Of a DNA stretch of 64,000 bases, positions 23,262 through 34,800 are shown in pieces; positions within the stretch are counted from its first letter, which is position 1; each line of letters opens with the position of its first letter. Position numbers and translations under genes: made by a program. Origin of the DNA: Dryomyza anilis (lineage: Eukaryota; Arthropoda; Insecta; Diptera; Dryomyzidae); NCBI GenBank assembly GCA_951804985.1, contig OX638134.1, positions 7,572,790 to 7,636,789 on the forward strand, given 5' to 3'. The notes below the pieces were generated by a model. That model ran no database searches, was not told the origin of the DNA, and saw only the letters and a list, made by a program, of their open reading frames with translations.

Positions 23262-23940
23262 CAAGCGCGGATCCAGGGGGGCGGCGAGGGGGGCGATCGC
23301 CCCCCAAAAAATGCGCACTTTTGAATTTTTCAAACAAATTTAAAAAAAAACGCAACATGAAAAAAATGCGCCTAATATTCATAATTTCGCGCTTTTTAAA
23401 AAGAGCGGAAACTATAGAGAAAGGCGCAAAATTTGCAAATTTTCCACCTCTACCGAAGTGCGCAAAATATAAAAACAGACGCAAAATGTTCAAAATGTTC
23501 AAAAAAGCATAAAATTGTAAATGCGCCATATTTACAAAATTTTTGCGCCTCTATAGAAGGGCGCAAAATATAGAGAAAGGCGCAAAATTTTCAAAAAAGC
23601 ATAAAATTGCAAATGCGTCTAATTTACAAAATTTTTGCGCCTCTATAGAAGGGCGCAAAATATAGAAAAAGGCGCAAAATTTTCAAAAAAAAAAATAAAA
23701 TTGCAAATGCGCCTTATTTACAAAATTTTTGCGCCTCTATAGAAGGGCGCAAAATATAGAGAAAGGCGCAAAATTTTCAAAAAAGCGTAAAATTGCAAAT
23801 GCGCCTAATATACAAAATTTTGACGCCTCTACAGAAGGGCGCAAAATAAATAATTGGTGCGCATTTTAGAAAAAAAATTGAAAAAGGCGCAAAATCAATT
23901 TATCCCCCCCCCCCCAATCATACTTCTGGATCCGCCCCTG
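23262..23940. mobile_element. Non-autonomous hAT-like element with internal 92-bp tandem repeat
   Basis: The left end is CAAGCGCGGATCCAGGGGGG; the right end on the other strand is CAGGGGCGGATCCAGAAGTA, the CAGGGGCGGATCCAG terminus familiar from hAT elements. Flanks GACTTACA (23254-23261) and GTCGTACA (23941-23948) match at six of eight positions, fitting an 8-bp target duplication. The interior is a tandem array of about 92-94-bp units (GGCGCAAAATTTTCAAAAAA, then TTTTTGCGCCTCTATAGAAG) in which GGCGCAAAA and TTTTGCGCC recur in both orientations. There is no transposase. Confidence 0.8.
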
Positions 23941-23948
23941 GTCGTACA

Positions 23949-24613
23949 TGAAGAGAAGACTTATAAAATGCAAAAACAATCTAGAGGTATACGTTGTGAT
24001 ATACAGCTAAAAGGAAACTTACTAGATTTTAAGAAACATAACCACTTGATTGATATGAAGGTAACTAAGAGTAATTATTCTTGATATGCAGAAATCAATC
24101 TCTTATATATCAATGCTGTATTTTTCGTTATGACATGCTTAATTTAAGATGAAATAAGTGCAGAATTAAGACTCCAAATAGTTTCTTTTCATCTGTAAAA
24201 TTCATTTTGAAAACGGTACTTAAATTATTGATAGGCGGTATTTTTACTAGTCTGGTTTCACAATGAAGCATTCATATTTTTTAAAGCAAAGTTTCATTCA
24301 AATTTTATGTTGTCCCCGAGTAAACTCAGGATTTGGATTTGATTTTCAGTTTAGTTGTATTCTATATAAACATTGTTATTAGTTGAACAATCGTTTCGTA
24401 AAAGAATTATCTCGAGGGAAAATTGTCACTGTGTATAATTTTCGGGGAGTAATTTTCTTTGGCTTTCAATATATTGAAATTTAAACTGTTATTAATTCCA
24501 GTTCCATTATAAAATAAAATACTTTTCCGAAATCATTTTACAGGCCACATCTGTTATCTTATCGTCAATCTTTTATTGTCGATTTTTAAATATCCCGTAA
24601 TCACTTTTTAAAA
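23949..24613. other. Gene-free stretch, nothing recognised
   Basis: AT-rich intergenic sequence between the hAT-like element and the SINE. No features seen. Confidence 0.45.
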
Positions 24614-24911
24614 TAATAATAAATAATAGTTTGGCACTACAGTCCTATAAGAACTTAGGCCGAGCTCTCTCACAATTTTGAGCTGTGCGTGTTATATTTG
24701 TACTCAAAGTGGTGGGACCTTCAGTTTATTGCCGAATCCGAACGGCGCGTGAGATCTTTTCATAGGCAAAGTTTTACTCTCGTTGGTTTGCCATTTACTG
24801 CCGAGAGGTAGCGCAGTATAGAAATGAAAAGTTGTTGTTAGCCCCTGTCCAGGCTTGAACCGGGGACCTTTCGGCTCGCAGTCCAACGCACTAACCACTG
24901 AGCTACCGCGG
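24614..24911 (-). mobile_element. tRNA-derived SINE, copy 1
   Basis: Read on the minus strand, it opens with a tRNA-like head: GCCGCGGTAGCTCAGTGGTT (A box TAGCTCAGTGG), then TTGGACTGCGAGCCGAAAGG and a B box GGTTCAAGCC. A body containing CTCGGCAGTAAATGGCAAAC, TTTGAGTACAAATATAACAC and AAGTTCTTATAGGACTGTAG follows, and it ends in an A/T-rich (ATT)n tail. The flanking CTTTTTAAAA/CTTTTTCAAAA is consistent with a target duplication. Copies 2 and 3 are at 29870-30153 and 48291-48616. It is not a functional tRNA gene: the anticodon stem does not close and no acceptor stem pairs. Confidence 0.85.
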
Positions 24912-24999
24912 CTTTTTCAAAAAGGCTGTCACAAAACCATACGAAATTTAGATTTTTTATATTTTATTATTATAATTTATCATAATTTTCGTATTTCAA

Positions 25000-25889
25000 G
25001 CATAAATTTAAATAAAGAAATGTTTAAATTTCAAACTCTGACCCATATTTTCGTAATTGCCGAGTAAAATATAATTTAGCTAAAAGTCTCAACAATTTCA
25101 AATTCTGACACAATTATGCATAAAGCACTACATATCAAATGTATTACTACAAATTTTAATAAAACGCGAGTCAAGAGCATACAAGCGAAAAAAAATAATA
25201 TTCGCTTGATGAAAATTTGATGACATTATGAACGACGTCTGTTGCCTGCAACGATGATGTTCCGTTTGTACTGCGATAGCACAATACGACATGGTGTTGG
25301 TGATGATGACGATGATGACAACTTAAATAAATCTGTGCGAATTTACAACAACCACAAAAACAGGGAATATCTAGAAGGTAGCCTGTGGCTTTTTTTTTTG
25401 GTTGTTGTTGTTGTGGTTAAGTTTACATGTAATAAATTGCTTGAGTTACACTCATAACAAGTGATTATTTATTTTACTCTCTGGTGTCGGGTAACAAGTT
25501 GCAAAAATAATAAACGAGGGTTGCAAAAAAAAAAATCTTAGGGTCGACAAAAAAAAGTCAGGGTGCCAAAGAAAAAAAAGTCGGTCTGCATAGGGTAATT
25601 ATATGAGACGCAGCTGTCAAATGATTAATAAGGGATTTGGTTATATCTGTTGTAAACCGCGCAAATTATAACAAAAAAATGTTTGTTGTACCGGTTAAAT
25701 CAATGATGACTGAATGACCTATTTTTTTTCTGGTATCTTTCTGGTATTTTTTTGTTTTTTTTTTATTTTTTAAAGTTTAGCTTTTTGATAAATTTGCCTA
25801 AAGCATTTTAAGGGCTGTAGATTTGGCAGCTAAAACAGCTGAGTTTATCTGAATCTGCTACTTATTTTAATACCACACATAACAAACTT
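25000..25889. other. Gene-free stretch, simple repeats only
   Basis: Contains short GATGATGAC and GTTGTTGTT runs (25290-25420) and AAAAAAAGTC-type repeats (25520-25590). No gene signal. Confidence 0.45.
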
Positions 25890-26318
25890 TACACAGAAAA
25901 AAATTATTCGTAAGTTTAGCATAAATATTCGTAAATATATGAATGAAAATATTGTTTAAATAAAATCTATTTAAACTCTTGAGATTTTAGTAAAGTTGTA
26001 AAAATACTGGAATCAATATAAATAAATATTTAACGGTATTACAAACATTTAGAATTTTAGTAAATGCAGCAAAATTTATTTGTAATATTTACAAACAGTT
26101 TTATAAAGCTATTTACATTAAAATATAGTTACAAAACGTAAATATAAAGTTAATAATTATTAGAATTTTTCATAAATATAGCAATCTTTGTAATTTAGAA
26201 GTTGCTGTAATAATTAAAGCACATTTAAGTTAAGCAAATTATTTGTAAATATAAAAATATATTTAATATTGAAGTGAATTATCAACGTTTATTTGTTTTG
26301 TTAAAAGTGGCAATATAC

Positions 26319-26576
26319 ATATCGTCTTTGTAGAACTAAAAGTCACCAACTACATTTTCAAAATGCCAATTATTCATTTACAAAAATCTTTATATATCTG
26401 TCAATTTCTGGTCAATGAGCTCAATATTTATACCAAATGTTAAGAAAATGTAAATCTATCAATTGGTATTTCAACTTTAAAAATGTGTCAATTACTTTTT
26501 GTAATAATTACTAACAAAGTTGAAATTTAAGTTTTTCATAAAAATGTATTTGATGATTTTTAGTTCTACGACATAT
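26319..26576. mobile_element. MITE (TCGTCGTTGTAG family), third copy
   Basis: The left end ATATCGTCTTTGTAGAACTA with AAAGTCACCAACTACATTTT faces a right end that reads ATATGTCGTAGAACTAAAAA then ATCATCAAATACATTTT on the other strand. The interior words (CAAAAATCTTTATATATCTG) match the copy at 9238-9503. It sits inside the larger TIR element at 25890-27562, so it inserted there later. Confidence 0.8.
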
Positions 26577-26740
26577 CATATTTTTAAAATTTCATAAAAA
26601 TGTAAGAATTCCGTTTATTGTATTGTTAATATATTTAGCAAATCTTTTGATAACAGAAGAAATTGTTTAATAAATGGCGTTTAAACACTGCTTATGACTA
26701 ATTTCATAAATTATAATAATCGAATAATATATTTTGTTAC

Positions 26741-27240
26741 ATGAACTGTTTGCTCTATCAACAAAACTGTTTGCTATATCAACAAAACTCTTTGCTATAT
26801 CAACAAAACTGTTTGCTGTATCAACAAAACTTTTTGCTTTATCAACGAAACGTTTGCTGTATCAACAAAACTGTTTGCTGTATCAACAAAACTGTTTGCT
26901 GTATCAACAAAACTGTTTGCTGTATCAACAAAACTGTTTGCTGTCAACAAAACTGTTTGCTGTATCAACAAAACTGTCCGATATATCAACAAAACTGTTT
27001 GCTGTATCAACAAAACTGTTTGCTGTACCAACAAAACTGTTTGCTGTATCAACTAAACTGTTTGCTGTACCAACAAAACTGTTTGCTATATCAACAAAAC
27101 TGTTTGCTGTATCAACAAAACTGTTTGCTGTATCAACAAAACTGTTTGCTGTATCAACAAAACTGTTTGCTGTATCAACAAAACTGTTTGCTGTATCAAC
27201 AAAACTGTTTGCTGTATCAACAAAACTGTTTTCTGTATCA
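26741..27240. repeat. 21-bp minisatellite, about 24 copies
   Basis: Near-perfect head-to-tail copies of a 21-bp unit (ACTGTTTGCTGTATCAACAA plus one A). Since 21 is a multiple of three and the unit has no stop codon in several frames, long frames cross the array on both strands: a 240-codon frame on the plus strand (26734-27456) and a 193-codon frame on the minus strand. Each gives a monotonous 7-residue repeat (STKLFAV, CLLYQQN or NSFVDTA). These frames are a by-product of the period and are not called as genes. Single-base variants are clustered at the left side of the array; the right third is almost uniform. Confidence 0.9.
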
Positions 27241-27562
27241 GCATATGCATTTTTTGAAATTTTAATACATTTAGCGAGCCGATTGATTAGCTTAGGAAAT
27301 GCATTTATTGTATATACAAAAAGAATCTTTAAATATAATATTTTTTTCCATTTTAACGTAACTTTTTTAAAATTTTTGGAATTACACATTTTGCTAACTT
27401 GTTTCAGTATTTCTTTTTTTAATTGCAAAACAATTTGTTTTAAAAAGGAAAAATAATTTTCAAACTTAACAAACGCTTTAATTGAAATTTTTAATACATT
27501 TAGCAAATCTGTTTGTTAAATAAATTATTTGAAACAAAAGTATTAGTTATTTTTTCTGTGTA

Positions 27563-28009
27563 TTAAAGTCAATTTGTTATACACTTTGTTTAACATTCGT
27601 CTCGCGGTAGTACTTATGTCTATTCACGGATATCACTCGTAACATCCTATTATCACGCGCACCCTCGACACTTTTTGTATATTTTTTCCTTTATTTGTTT
27701 TTTTTTTGTCAACTTGTGAAGTTACCATTTTTTTGGACGACACGGCAAATAATGTGAATAATGATGTGACTGTAAATTAATTGGATTTTAAGTATAACGA
27801 GTCGACTGTCAAACAGTAATAAATTTTAAATTCAAAGCAGTTAGTTAAGTACTTTTTGAATATATATATATATTGATAATTTCTACTTATATTAGACATT
27901 CTTTGTTACTATTATTCGAATATAATTTATTTGTTAATAGTTTTAAGAGAGTTTCAAAAAGAATAAAAAATAGTGAAAAATACAAAATAAAAGTGTTAAT
28001 CTGAAATGT
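27563..28009. other. Gene-free spacer
   Basis: AT-rich sequence with nothing recognised. Confidence 0.45.
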
Positions 28010-28960
28010 AAAATAAGAGAATAATATTTTCCATTTAAATTCAATGCATACTAATCTGCGGTTTGTTTCTTTCAGTTTTTTTTAGAAATTTACCTATTGT
28101 CCAGCCCCTATATCTCGTATAACTGATAATCTGAATGGATTTGAATCAAGGACAAAAACCCTTTGGAATATCGGTTCTGTTTCCAAGGTTTTTAGAATAG
28201 CAGTTCCGATTCCTATTCCCACCAAAAAAAAAAAAAAATATATACGAGTTCCGATTTTGGTTCCACACATTTTCTTAATAACGGTAATGATTACGGTTCA
28301 AAAATCGAAACGGTTCCGATATCGGTTCTTTGCGGACCCTGACATGGACTAGAAACCTTTGAAATTTTGGTTCCAGTTCTGGTTCGAAGATTTTTAAAAT
28401 AGCGATACCGATTCCTATTTCGCTTCCAAACAAAAAAAAATATATAGGTTCCGATTGAGAAAGTAATATTTTCTATTTAAATTCAAAGCATACTAATCTG
28501 CGGTTTTTGTTTTCAGTTTTTTCTAGAATTTTACCTTTTGTCCAGTTCCTATATATCGTATATCTGATAATCTGAATGTATTTCAATCAGGGAAAAAACC
28601 GCTTTGTAATATAGGTTCTGGTTCCAAGATTTTTAAAATAGCGGTTCCGGTTTCTATTACCGTTCCAACCAAAAAAAATATACGAGAGTCGATTTCGGTT
28701 TCACACATTTTTTTAATAAGGGGTACGATTCCGGTTCAAAAATCGAAACGGTTCCGATATCGGTTCTTTGCGGACCTTGACATGGACTAAAACCCTTTGA
28801 AATATCGTTTCGGTTCTGATTCCAAGATTATTAAAATAGAGATTCCAGCTTCTATTCGGATTCCAGTTCCACACATTTTCTTAATAACGGTTCCGATTAC
28901 GGTTCAAAACGATTCCGGACTGAATTCGAAACGATTCCGGTCGCTTTTCTGGTTCTTGGC
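28010..28960. repeat. Tandem repeat, ~440-bp unit rich in GGTTCCGAT words
   Basis: Two long copies (from about 28015 and from about 28455) and a partial third from about 28785. Each contains AATTCAAAGCATACTAATCT, then CTGATAATCTGAATG, then a zone of GGTTCCGATTCCGGTTC-type words and ATCGAAACGGTTCCGATATC, ending in CTTTGCGGACCTTGACATGG. It may be a transposon remnant duplicated in tandem. No protein frame. Confidence 0.7.
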
Positions 28961-29869
28961 GGTCCATAATTTAAGTATATCTGACTGTTTGGTGTTGTAA
29001 TACAGGATTTATTTTCGATTTTTAAGCTGTCATTTATTTTCCTACCGCTTTTTAAGTATGCTATATTTACGAAATTGGTACCAAACAACAAGTTGGTTCT
29101 GAACACAATTGATACCATCTATGAACGGAATTCTAACCTATATCAGGAATGGTTCATTTATGTTATGAACAAAATTCATAACATGTTTAAAATATTATGA
29201 TATATTTTTAAATATAATGAATGATTCATACATGATATGTACAAAATATTTTAGAACAAAATTCATAACAATTATGCATAGCTTTGAATTTAGAATATCA
29301 TAATTTCTTTTGATTCTCTGTAATTCTTAAGAACTTGAAGTACAGGAAAATGATTTTTTGAAAAGTCAACAAAATGCAAAATTTAGCATAATTTTGAATA
29401 AGATATTTCATCGTATTTATGAAGTGTTTACACTATTTATGAGATATTTATATTACTTCTGAAGAGATTTGTCATTTATGAATTACTCATAGTTTGTATG
29501 AATTTGTTCTTTAAAATAATAATTATAGTTAAAAGTCAATTACAAAATATATCATAATTATGATTAATATTTATAGTATTTATAAAATATGCATACTATT
29601 TATGTGGTATTCATTATATTTATAAAGTATTCATATTATTTATCAAGTGCTCATTGTATTTATGAAGTATTCATAGTATTTATTAAGTATTCATAGTTTT
29701 TATGAATTTAATGTTTAAACTAAATCAAATATAATATTTGCGATTATTTTGAATAATGTTCATATTATTTATGAAGAAATTTTTCGTAGTATTTGAAGTA
29801 TTTTTGAATTTTCTTCATTTTTATTATTAATATAGTTAAAACTTAATCATCTACAAAATTTATCATAAT

Positions 29870-30153
29870 AATAATAATATAATAGTTTGGCACTACAGCC
29901 CTATAAGGACTTAGGCCGAGCTCTCTCATCATTTTGAGCTGTACGTGTTATATTTGTACTCAAAGTGGTGCAGTTTTAAGCTCTCTAGAGAGCTTTTCAT
30001 AGGCAATGTTTTACTCTCGTAGATTTGCCATTTACTGTCGAGAGGTAGCGCGGTATAGAAAAATGTTTCTATGAAAAGATGTTGTACTTTCCAGTCCAGG
30101 GGACCTTTCGGCTCGCAGTCCAACGCACTAACCACTGCGCTACCGCGGCTACG
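29870..30153 (-). mobile_element. tRNA-derived SINE, copy 2
   Basis: Same family and orientation as copy 1. A perfect 14-bp target duplication, AAATTTATCATAAT, flanks it (29856-29869 and 30154-30167). The A box is kept (TAGCGCAGTGG) but the B box region is lost in a small deletion, so this copy could not be transcribed by RNA polymerase III now. The tail is (AAT)n on the plus strand. Confidence 0.88.
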
Positions 30154-30488
30154 AAATTTATCATAATTGTTATTAATTATCGTATTATAATATTGTATAT
30201 ATCATAAATAATTATTAATGAAATATTCATAGTATTTATGTCATATTTATGTATGAAGACAATTTTCCAAGTATGTAGGAAGTATTCATCGCTTAATAAT
30301 AATCTAAATTATTATTAAAGTGGTTAAAACTCTATCAATTTCAAAATTTATCATAATTATATAATATTATTCATTATATTTATGAAGTATTTATAGTTTT
30401 TATGAAGTATTTTACGAATCTATTCTTCAATATTATTTGTATTAATATGGTTTATATTCAACTAAATTATGAATAATAATCATAGTAT

Positions 30489-31033
30489 TGTTACGAAAAT
30501 TCAGTCTACGGAAAACTGTTCTACGAGTTCGTATCGCTGGATTGTGTACAAAATAAAAACGCACTTATATTTGGTTTTAACTAGTATTATTTCAACTAGT
30601 ATTAATTAACTTTAGTAATTTAAATAACAACTTAAAGAATAATCACTTATATCAACTGCTGAATTACTACAATTTATCTTTACAATGTTCACTCACGAGA
30701 TGCACTAGTTCACTATTAAATCACAACTGAAGTACAGTGCCTCAGATGCGCGGCCTTATATACTGCAGACATCAGTTCGACACGTTTCGACAAGTTTCGA
30801 CTTGTTTCGAGAACCTTCTACTCGTTTCTTGAAAGACGCATGCTATTGGCATCTCCTTCGCACTCATGTGTTTTAATGTGCTGATCTTCCATCTCTTTCT
30901 CGCACATTGCATAGTGCGCTGAATGATCTTCCGTCTCTTTCTAAAACATTGCTTAGTGCGCTGAATTGTCTTGCGTCTCATTTATTATTGTTGATTGCTT
31001 GCACAGTGGAGCAAATTACCTCTTTTCGTAACA
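30489..31033 (-). mobile_element. Solo LTR, second copy, with TATA promoter
   Basis: On the minus strand it begins TGTTACGAAAAGAGGTAATT and ends GACTGAATTTTCGTAACA. A 4-bp duplication GTAT flanks it (30485-30488 and 31034-31037). On the same strand the sequence GCAGTATATAAGGCCGCGCA near 30770-30745 is a clear TATA box, as expected for the U3/R boundary of an LTR. Homologous to 7213-7702, which has lost the TATA. No internal retrotransposon body is present. Confidence 0.85.
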
Positions 31034-31440
31034 GTATTTATTAGATATTGATAGTTATATGAAATATTCTTTATTTTTAATGAATTTGTTCTTTAATATA
31101 ATAAATTTGGTTAAAACTTAATCAAATCAACAATATAACATAATTATATATAATATGCATAGTATTTCTAAAATATGTTTTGTATTTATGAATTAGTTAT
31201 GAATTAGTTTATGGAGTATTTATAGTTTTTATGAATTTGTTCTTCAACTAAAAATATTGTTAAAACTCAATGAACTACAAAATTAATCAAAATTATGAAT
31301 AATATGCATAGTATTATAATATTTATGACGTATTCATAGTATTTACAAATTATTCATACACTATATGATGTATTCATAGTTTTTATGAATTTGTTCTTCA
31401 ATATTATGAATCTGGTATGTCGTTGAGTATGATTAAATAT

Positions 31441-32750
31441 TTATGCATACATATTATGGACTTTTTTTTAAATACTACGATACAAAATGGAAAACAATCT
31501 ATGATAATACAATTTATTTCTTTATTTTTCCATAAAAACGTTAAGACATTTTAATTGTCTAACTTTTAATTAACTAAAGCCATAATCTTTTTGTGCCTTT
31601 TTTCTATACTTTGCTGTAATTTTTTTCATTTAAAATCTTCTATTCATTTTTTATTCATTATTATCAACAGCCACATAAAACGTTATCACTTTTAATTTAA
31701 TTATTTTTGTTGTTGTAAACAATTCAAATTTTTTCTTATTCAGTATAGTAGATTTGCATTTTTTTCTTTTACAACATGCAATTGTCACCCTTTTCATAGC
31801 TTTTACTAAAAAAACATAGACAATTTTCTTAGTTTTTATCTGACTCACACAATCTAAACGACTTACTTCAACTTGCAAGGATCACCATGTAATTCTTATA
31901 TCTTTTTAATGCGCTACTTGTTTGAACTCAAAAGTGACCAACGGTCGTGCATAAGACATGGCAAGATTCTTTATTGAAATTCCTTGAGCTCGAACTCACC
32001 TTGTTGTCTTCTTTTTCCATTAGCTCTTTCTTTTTGTCTGTATGTTGACCTTTTTTTTTTGTTTTTTGATTATACTTTTTAAGTTTAGCTAACCTTAGTT
32101 CTTAACCTTACTTTGTAGCCTAAGCTTATATGGAGCAATACATTTTCTTTCTTATATTTCAATATACTACGTCTCATCTGCTTTTTGTTCTACTTCATTT
32201 TAGTTTAATCAAGAACAGCATGGAGCACTTGAGTTTGTCTAGTCTTCAACTTGAAATTTTATCGCCATTATTACTGCCATCTCAAATATGAAATATCATT
32301 GTCGTTTTAAAAATCATTCTATATAAAAAACCGTTCTACTAAAAACTTTTAAAAGTTTTTTTTCACTTAAAATTCTATAAAATGTTACTAGTCTTTGTTA
32401 TATTAAAACCTAAATCGCGCATATAATCGCCTGTGTCGCGTTCTTTTTCGTCTATTTTTTTATTCTTCTTCTATTAATACCGGAAATATGTTTGTCAAGC
32501 CGTGAAAAAAGCTTCACTTGTTTCATTTTTTTTTACATAATTCCAAAGCAAATAAGTACCAAATGCGCAAACAAAGGACAATTTCACCCTCGTTTTTATC
32601 AGGTTCAAAAAGGTTAGTAGGGTGGATCGAGGTTTTAAGTGGGCGACTGATAGGAAATGACAGGGATGCAAATGTGAAGCAGGCTGCAATACTATAATCC
32701 TTCCAATATAAGGTTTATAGTTTTCTTTACAATTTTGTATCTAAAAATTA
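31441..32750. other. Gene-free stretch, nothing recognised
   Basis: Mixed AT-rich sequence without repeats. It is relatively unstructured and less degenerate than the neighbouring repeat fields, so it could hold UTR or regulatory DNA, but no specific signal was found. Confidence 0.4.
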
Positions 32751-32753
32751 AAA

Positions 32754-33900
32754 TTAAAATTTTCATTGATAATTCAATTTTTCACTAAAAATTGAATTTT
32801 TCACTAAAATTTCAATTTTTCATTAAAAATTCAATTTTTCACTAAAAATTCAATTTTTCACTAAAAATTCAATTTTTCACTAAAAATTCAAATTTTCACT
32901 AAAAATTCAATTTTTCACTAAATATTCAACTTTTCACTAAAAATTCAATTTTACACTAAAATATTGAATTTTTCACAAAAATTGAACTTACACTAAAATT
33001 TCAAATTTTCACTAAAAATTCAATTTTTCACTAAAAATTCAAATTTTTCACTATTAATTAAAAATAAAATTTTTCACTAAAAATTCAATTTTAATTAAAA
33101 ATAAAATTTTTCACTAAAAATTCCATTTTTCACTAAAAATTCCATTTTTCACTAAAAATTACATTTTTCACTAAAAATTACATTTTTCAGTAAAGTAAAT
33201 TTTTCACTAAAAATTCAAATTTTCACTAAAAATTCAAATTTTCACTAAAAATTCAAATTTTCACTAAAAATTCAAATTTTCACTAAAAATTCAAATTTTC
33301 ACTAAAAATTCAAATTTTCACTAAAAATTCAAATTTTCACTAAAAATTCAAATTTTCACTAAAAATTCAAATTTTCACTAAAAATTCAATTTTTCACTAA
33401 AAATTCAATTTTTCACTAAAAATTCAATTTTTCACTAAAAATTCAATTTTTCACTAAAAATTGAATTTTTCACTAAAAATTCAATTTTTCACTAAAAATT
33501 GAATTTTTCACTAAAAATTCAATTTTTCACTAAAAATTCAATTTTTCACTAAAAATTCAATTTTTCACTAAAAATTCAATTTTTCACTAAAAATTCAATT
33601 TTTCACTAAAAATTCAATTTTTCACTAAATATTCAATTTTTCAATAAAAAATTAAATTTTTCATTAAAAATTAAATTTTTCATTAAAAATTAAATTTTTC
33701 AATAACAATTAAATTTTTCACTAAAAATTCATTTTTTCACTAAAAATTCATTTTTTCACTAAAAATTAATTTTTTCACTAAAAATTAATTTTTTCACTAA
33801 AAATTCATTTTTTCACTAAAAATTCAATTTTTCACTAAAAATTCAATTTTTCACTAAAAATTCAATTTTTCACTAAAAATTCAATTTTTCACTAAAATTT
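32754..33900. repeat. 19-bp satellite array (AATTCAATTTTTCACTAAA)
   Basis: About 60 tandem copies of AATTCAATTTTTCACTAAA, very regular between 33200 and 33620, with variants (ATTCAAATTTTCACT, ATTAAATTTTTCATT, ATTCATTTTTTCACT) in blocks. The array at 60590-62490 is the same unit on the other strand, and 4850-5100 is a decayed patch. Confidence 0.95.
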
Positions 33901-33959
33901 CTATAAAATTCAAATTTTGAATTCACCCATCGTATGCAACCCTTCGCAGCATCTATTTT

Positions 33960-34800
33960 AATAATCGCGATTTCTCGCACATTTTATTGTCTAATTTTTT
34001 TTTTTTCGTTTGCCCCAAAAATGTTTCTTTTATGTTTTTTCTAACGACTTATACAACCGTGCGCGTCTTCCATTTCCGGCGACAACGAATGTGCAACATA
34101 TTTTCGCGCTCACTTTGTTGGGGTTGCCAACGTCGCCGCGACAATTTAAGCGGCCGACCAACCGACCGACCCCTGATAATTCTTTTTTTATGCGCAATTC
34201 TTTTGGTGCAAATTTCACTTTAACTGCCACAGAGATAACGCGTTGTCGTCCTCGTCGCCTTTTGTATCAATTTATTGCCTAACGACTGACTGCTGATGAC
34301 TTTTAGTTGCCTTTTAACAGCCTTGTGTCTGTCTTTGGTGCTTTCTTAACTCGGCAACGACGATGTCAACCAAGGTCCTTTCCCCCAGCCGTTGCATGTT
34401 TTAATTAAAACGTTAAAATTGCTAATTATTTTCTTTTGGCTTCTTCTTCATTTTATTAACATTCTCAAGTATTTATTTTGAGCATCAACAGTTTTTTTTT
34501 TGTTGGTTGTTGTTATCATTTAATATTTGGTGGCATTTTAAGGTTTTTATTAGTTTTTTTGTAAATTTTTTTTTGTAAATACTTTTGAGGATTTTACGTA
34601 GATTTTCTTGGGTGTTTTTTGGGTTATTTTTTTGATATTTATACCAAAGGAAGCTCCTTTTATTATCTTTATTGCTGAGGCGTGCTGTCGGTTTCTTTTT
34701 AGTCTTTGACAAAAATCTGTGCGCTGTTGTCACTCATACGTTGGTCACGCTGTGTTGTTGTGATTACGCGTGTCATTTCTGACACACTTCTGATTTTTAC
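33960..34800 (-). other. Possible non-coding 5' exon on the minus strand
   Basis: A unique stretch with lower AT content than its surroundings. It includes CG-rich patches on the minus strand (GGTCGGTCGGTTGGTCGG, GTTGTCGCCGGAAATGGAAG). On the minus strand it reads like a fly 5' leader, with many short frames and A-rich words, starting after a patch ACACGCGTAATCACAACAAC near 34770. It could be a distal first exon of Hr78, whose coding start is 19 kb downstream, or a separate transcript. No conserved protein was recognised. Confidence 0.25.

Larger units (their letters stand above)
25890..27562. mobile_element. TIR element of the TACACAG family carrying a 21-bp minisatellite (element A)
   Basis: The left end reads TACACAGAAAAAAATTATTC and the right end on the other strand TACACAGAAAAAATAACTAA. 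Between them lie AT-rich sequence with TTTAGTAAA/TTTACAAA words, a nested MITE (26319-26576), and the minisatellite at 26741-27240. There is no transposase frame. Two further candidates with related ends are at 38155-38909 and 56039-57581. No clear target-site duplication could be found, so the boundaries rest on the inverted ends alone. Confidence 0.5.
29130..31440. repeat. Degenerate TATTTATGAAGTATTCATAG repeat field
   Basis: A field of over 2 kb of diverged TATGAAGTATTCATAGTATT words with a recurrent AAAACTCAATCAACTACAAA segment. It is interrupted by the SINE at 29870-30153 and the solo LTR at 30489-31033, both of which inserted into it. The word set resembles the repeats in Oat intron 3 (35600-36780). 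Confidence 0.65.

Noticed and set aside
24840..24911. A true tRNA gene on the minus strand
   Set aside because: It has A and B boxes, but the acceptor and anticodon stems do not pair and the segment is joined to a SINE body with target duplications.
26734..27456. 240-codon frame with STKLFAV repeats as a protein gene
   Set aside because: The frame exists only because the 21-bp repeat has a period divisible by three; other frames and the other strand are equally open, and there are no domains or splice signals.
33987..34282. Frames of 78 and 90 codons on the plus strand
   Set aside because: No homology or motifs; overlapping frames of similar length on both strands, as expected of a GC-richer non-coding patch.
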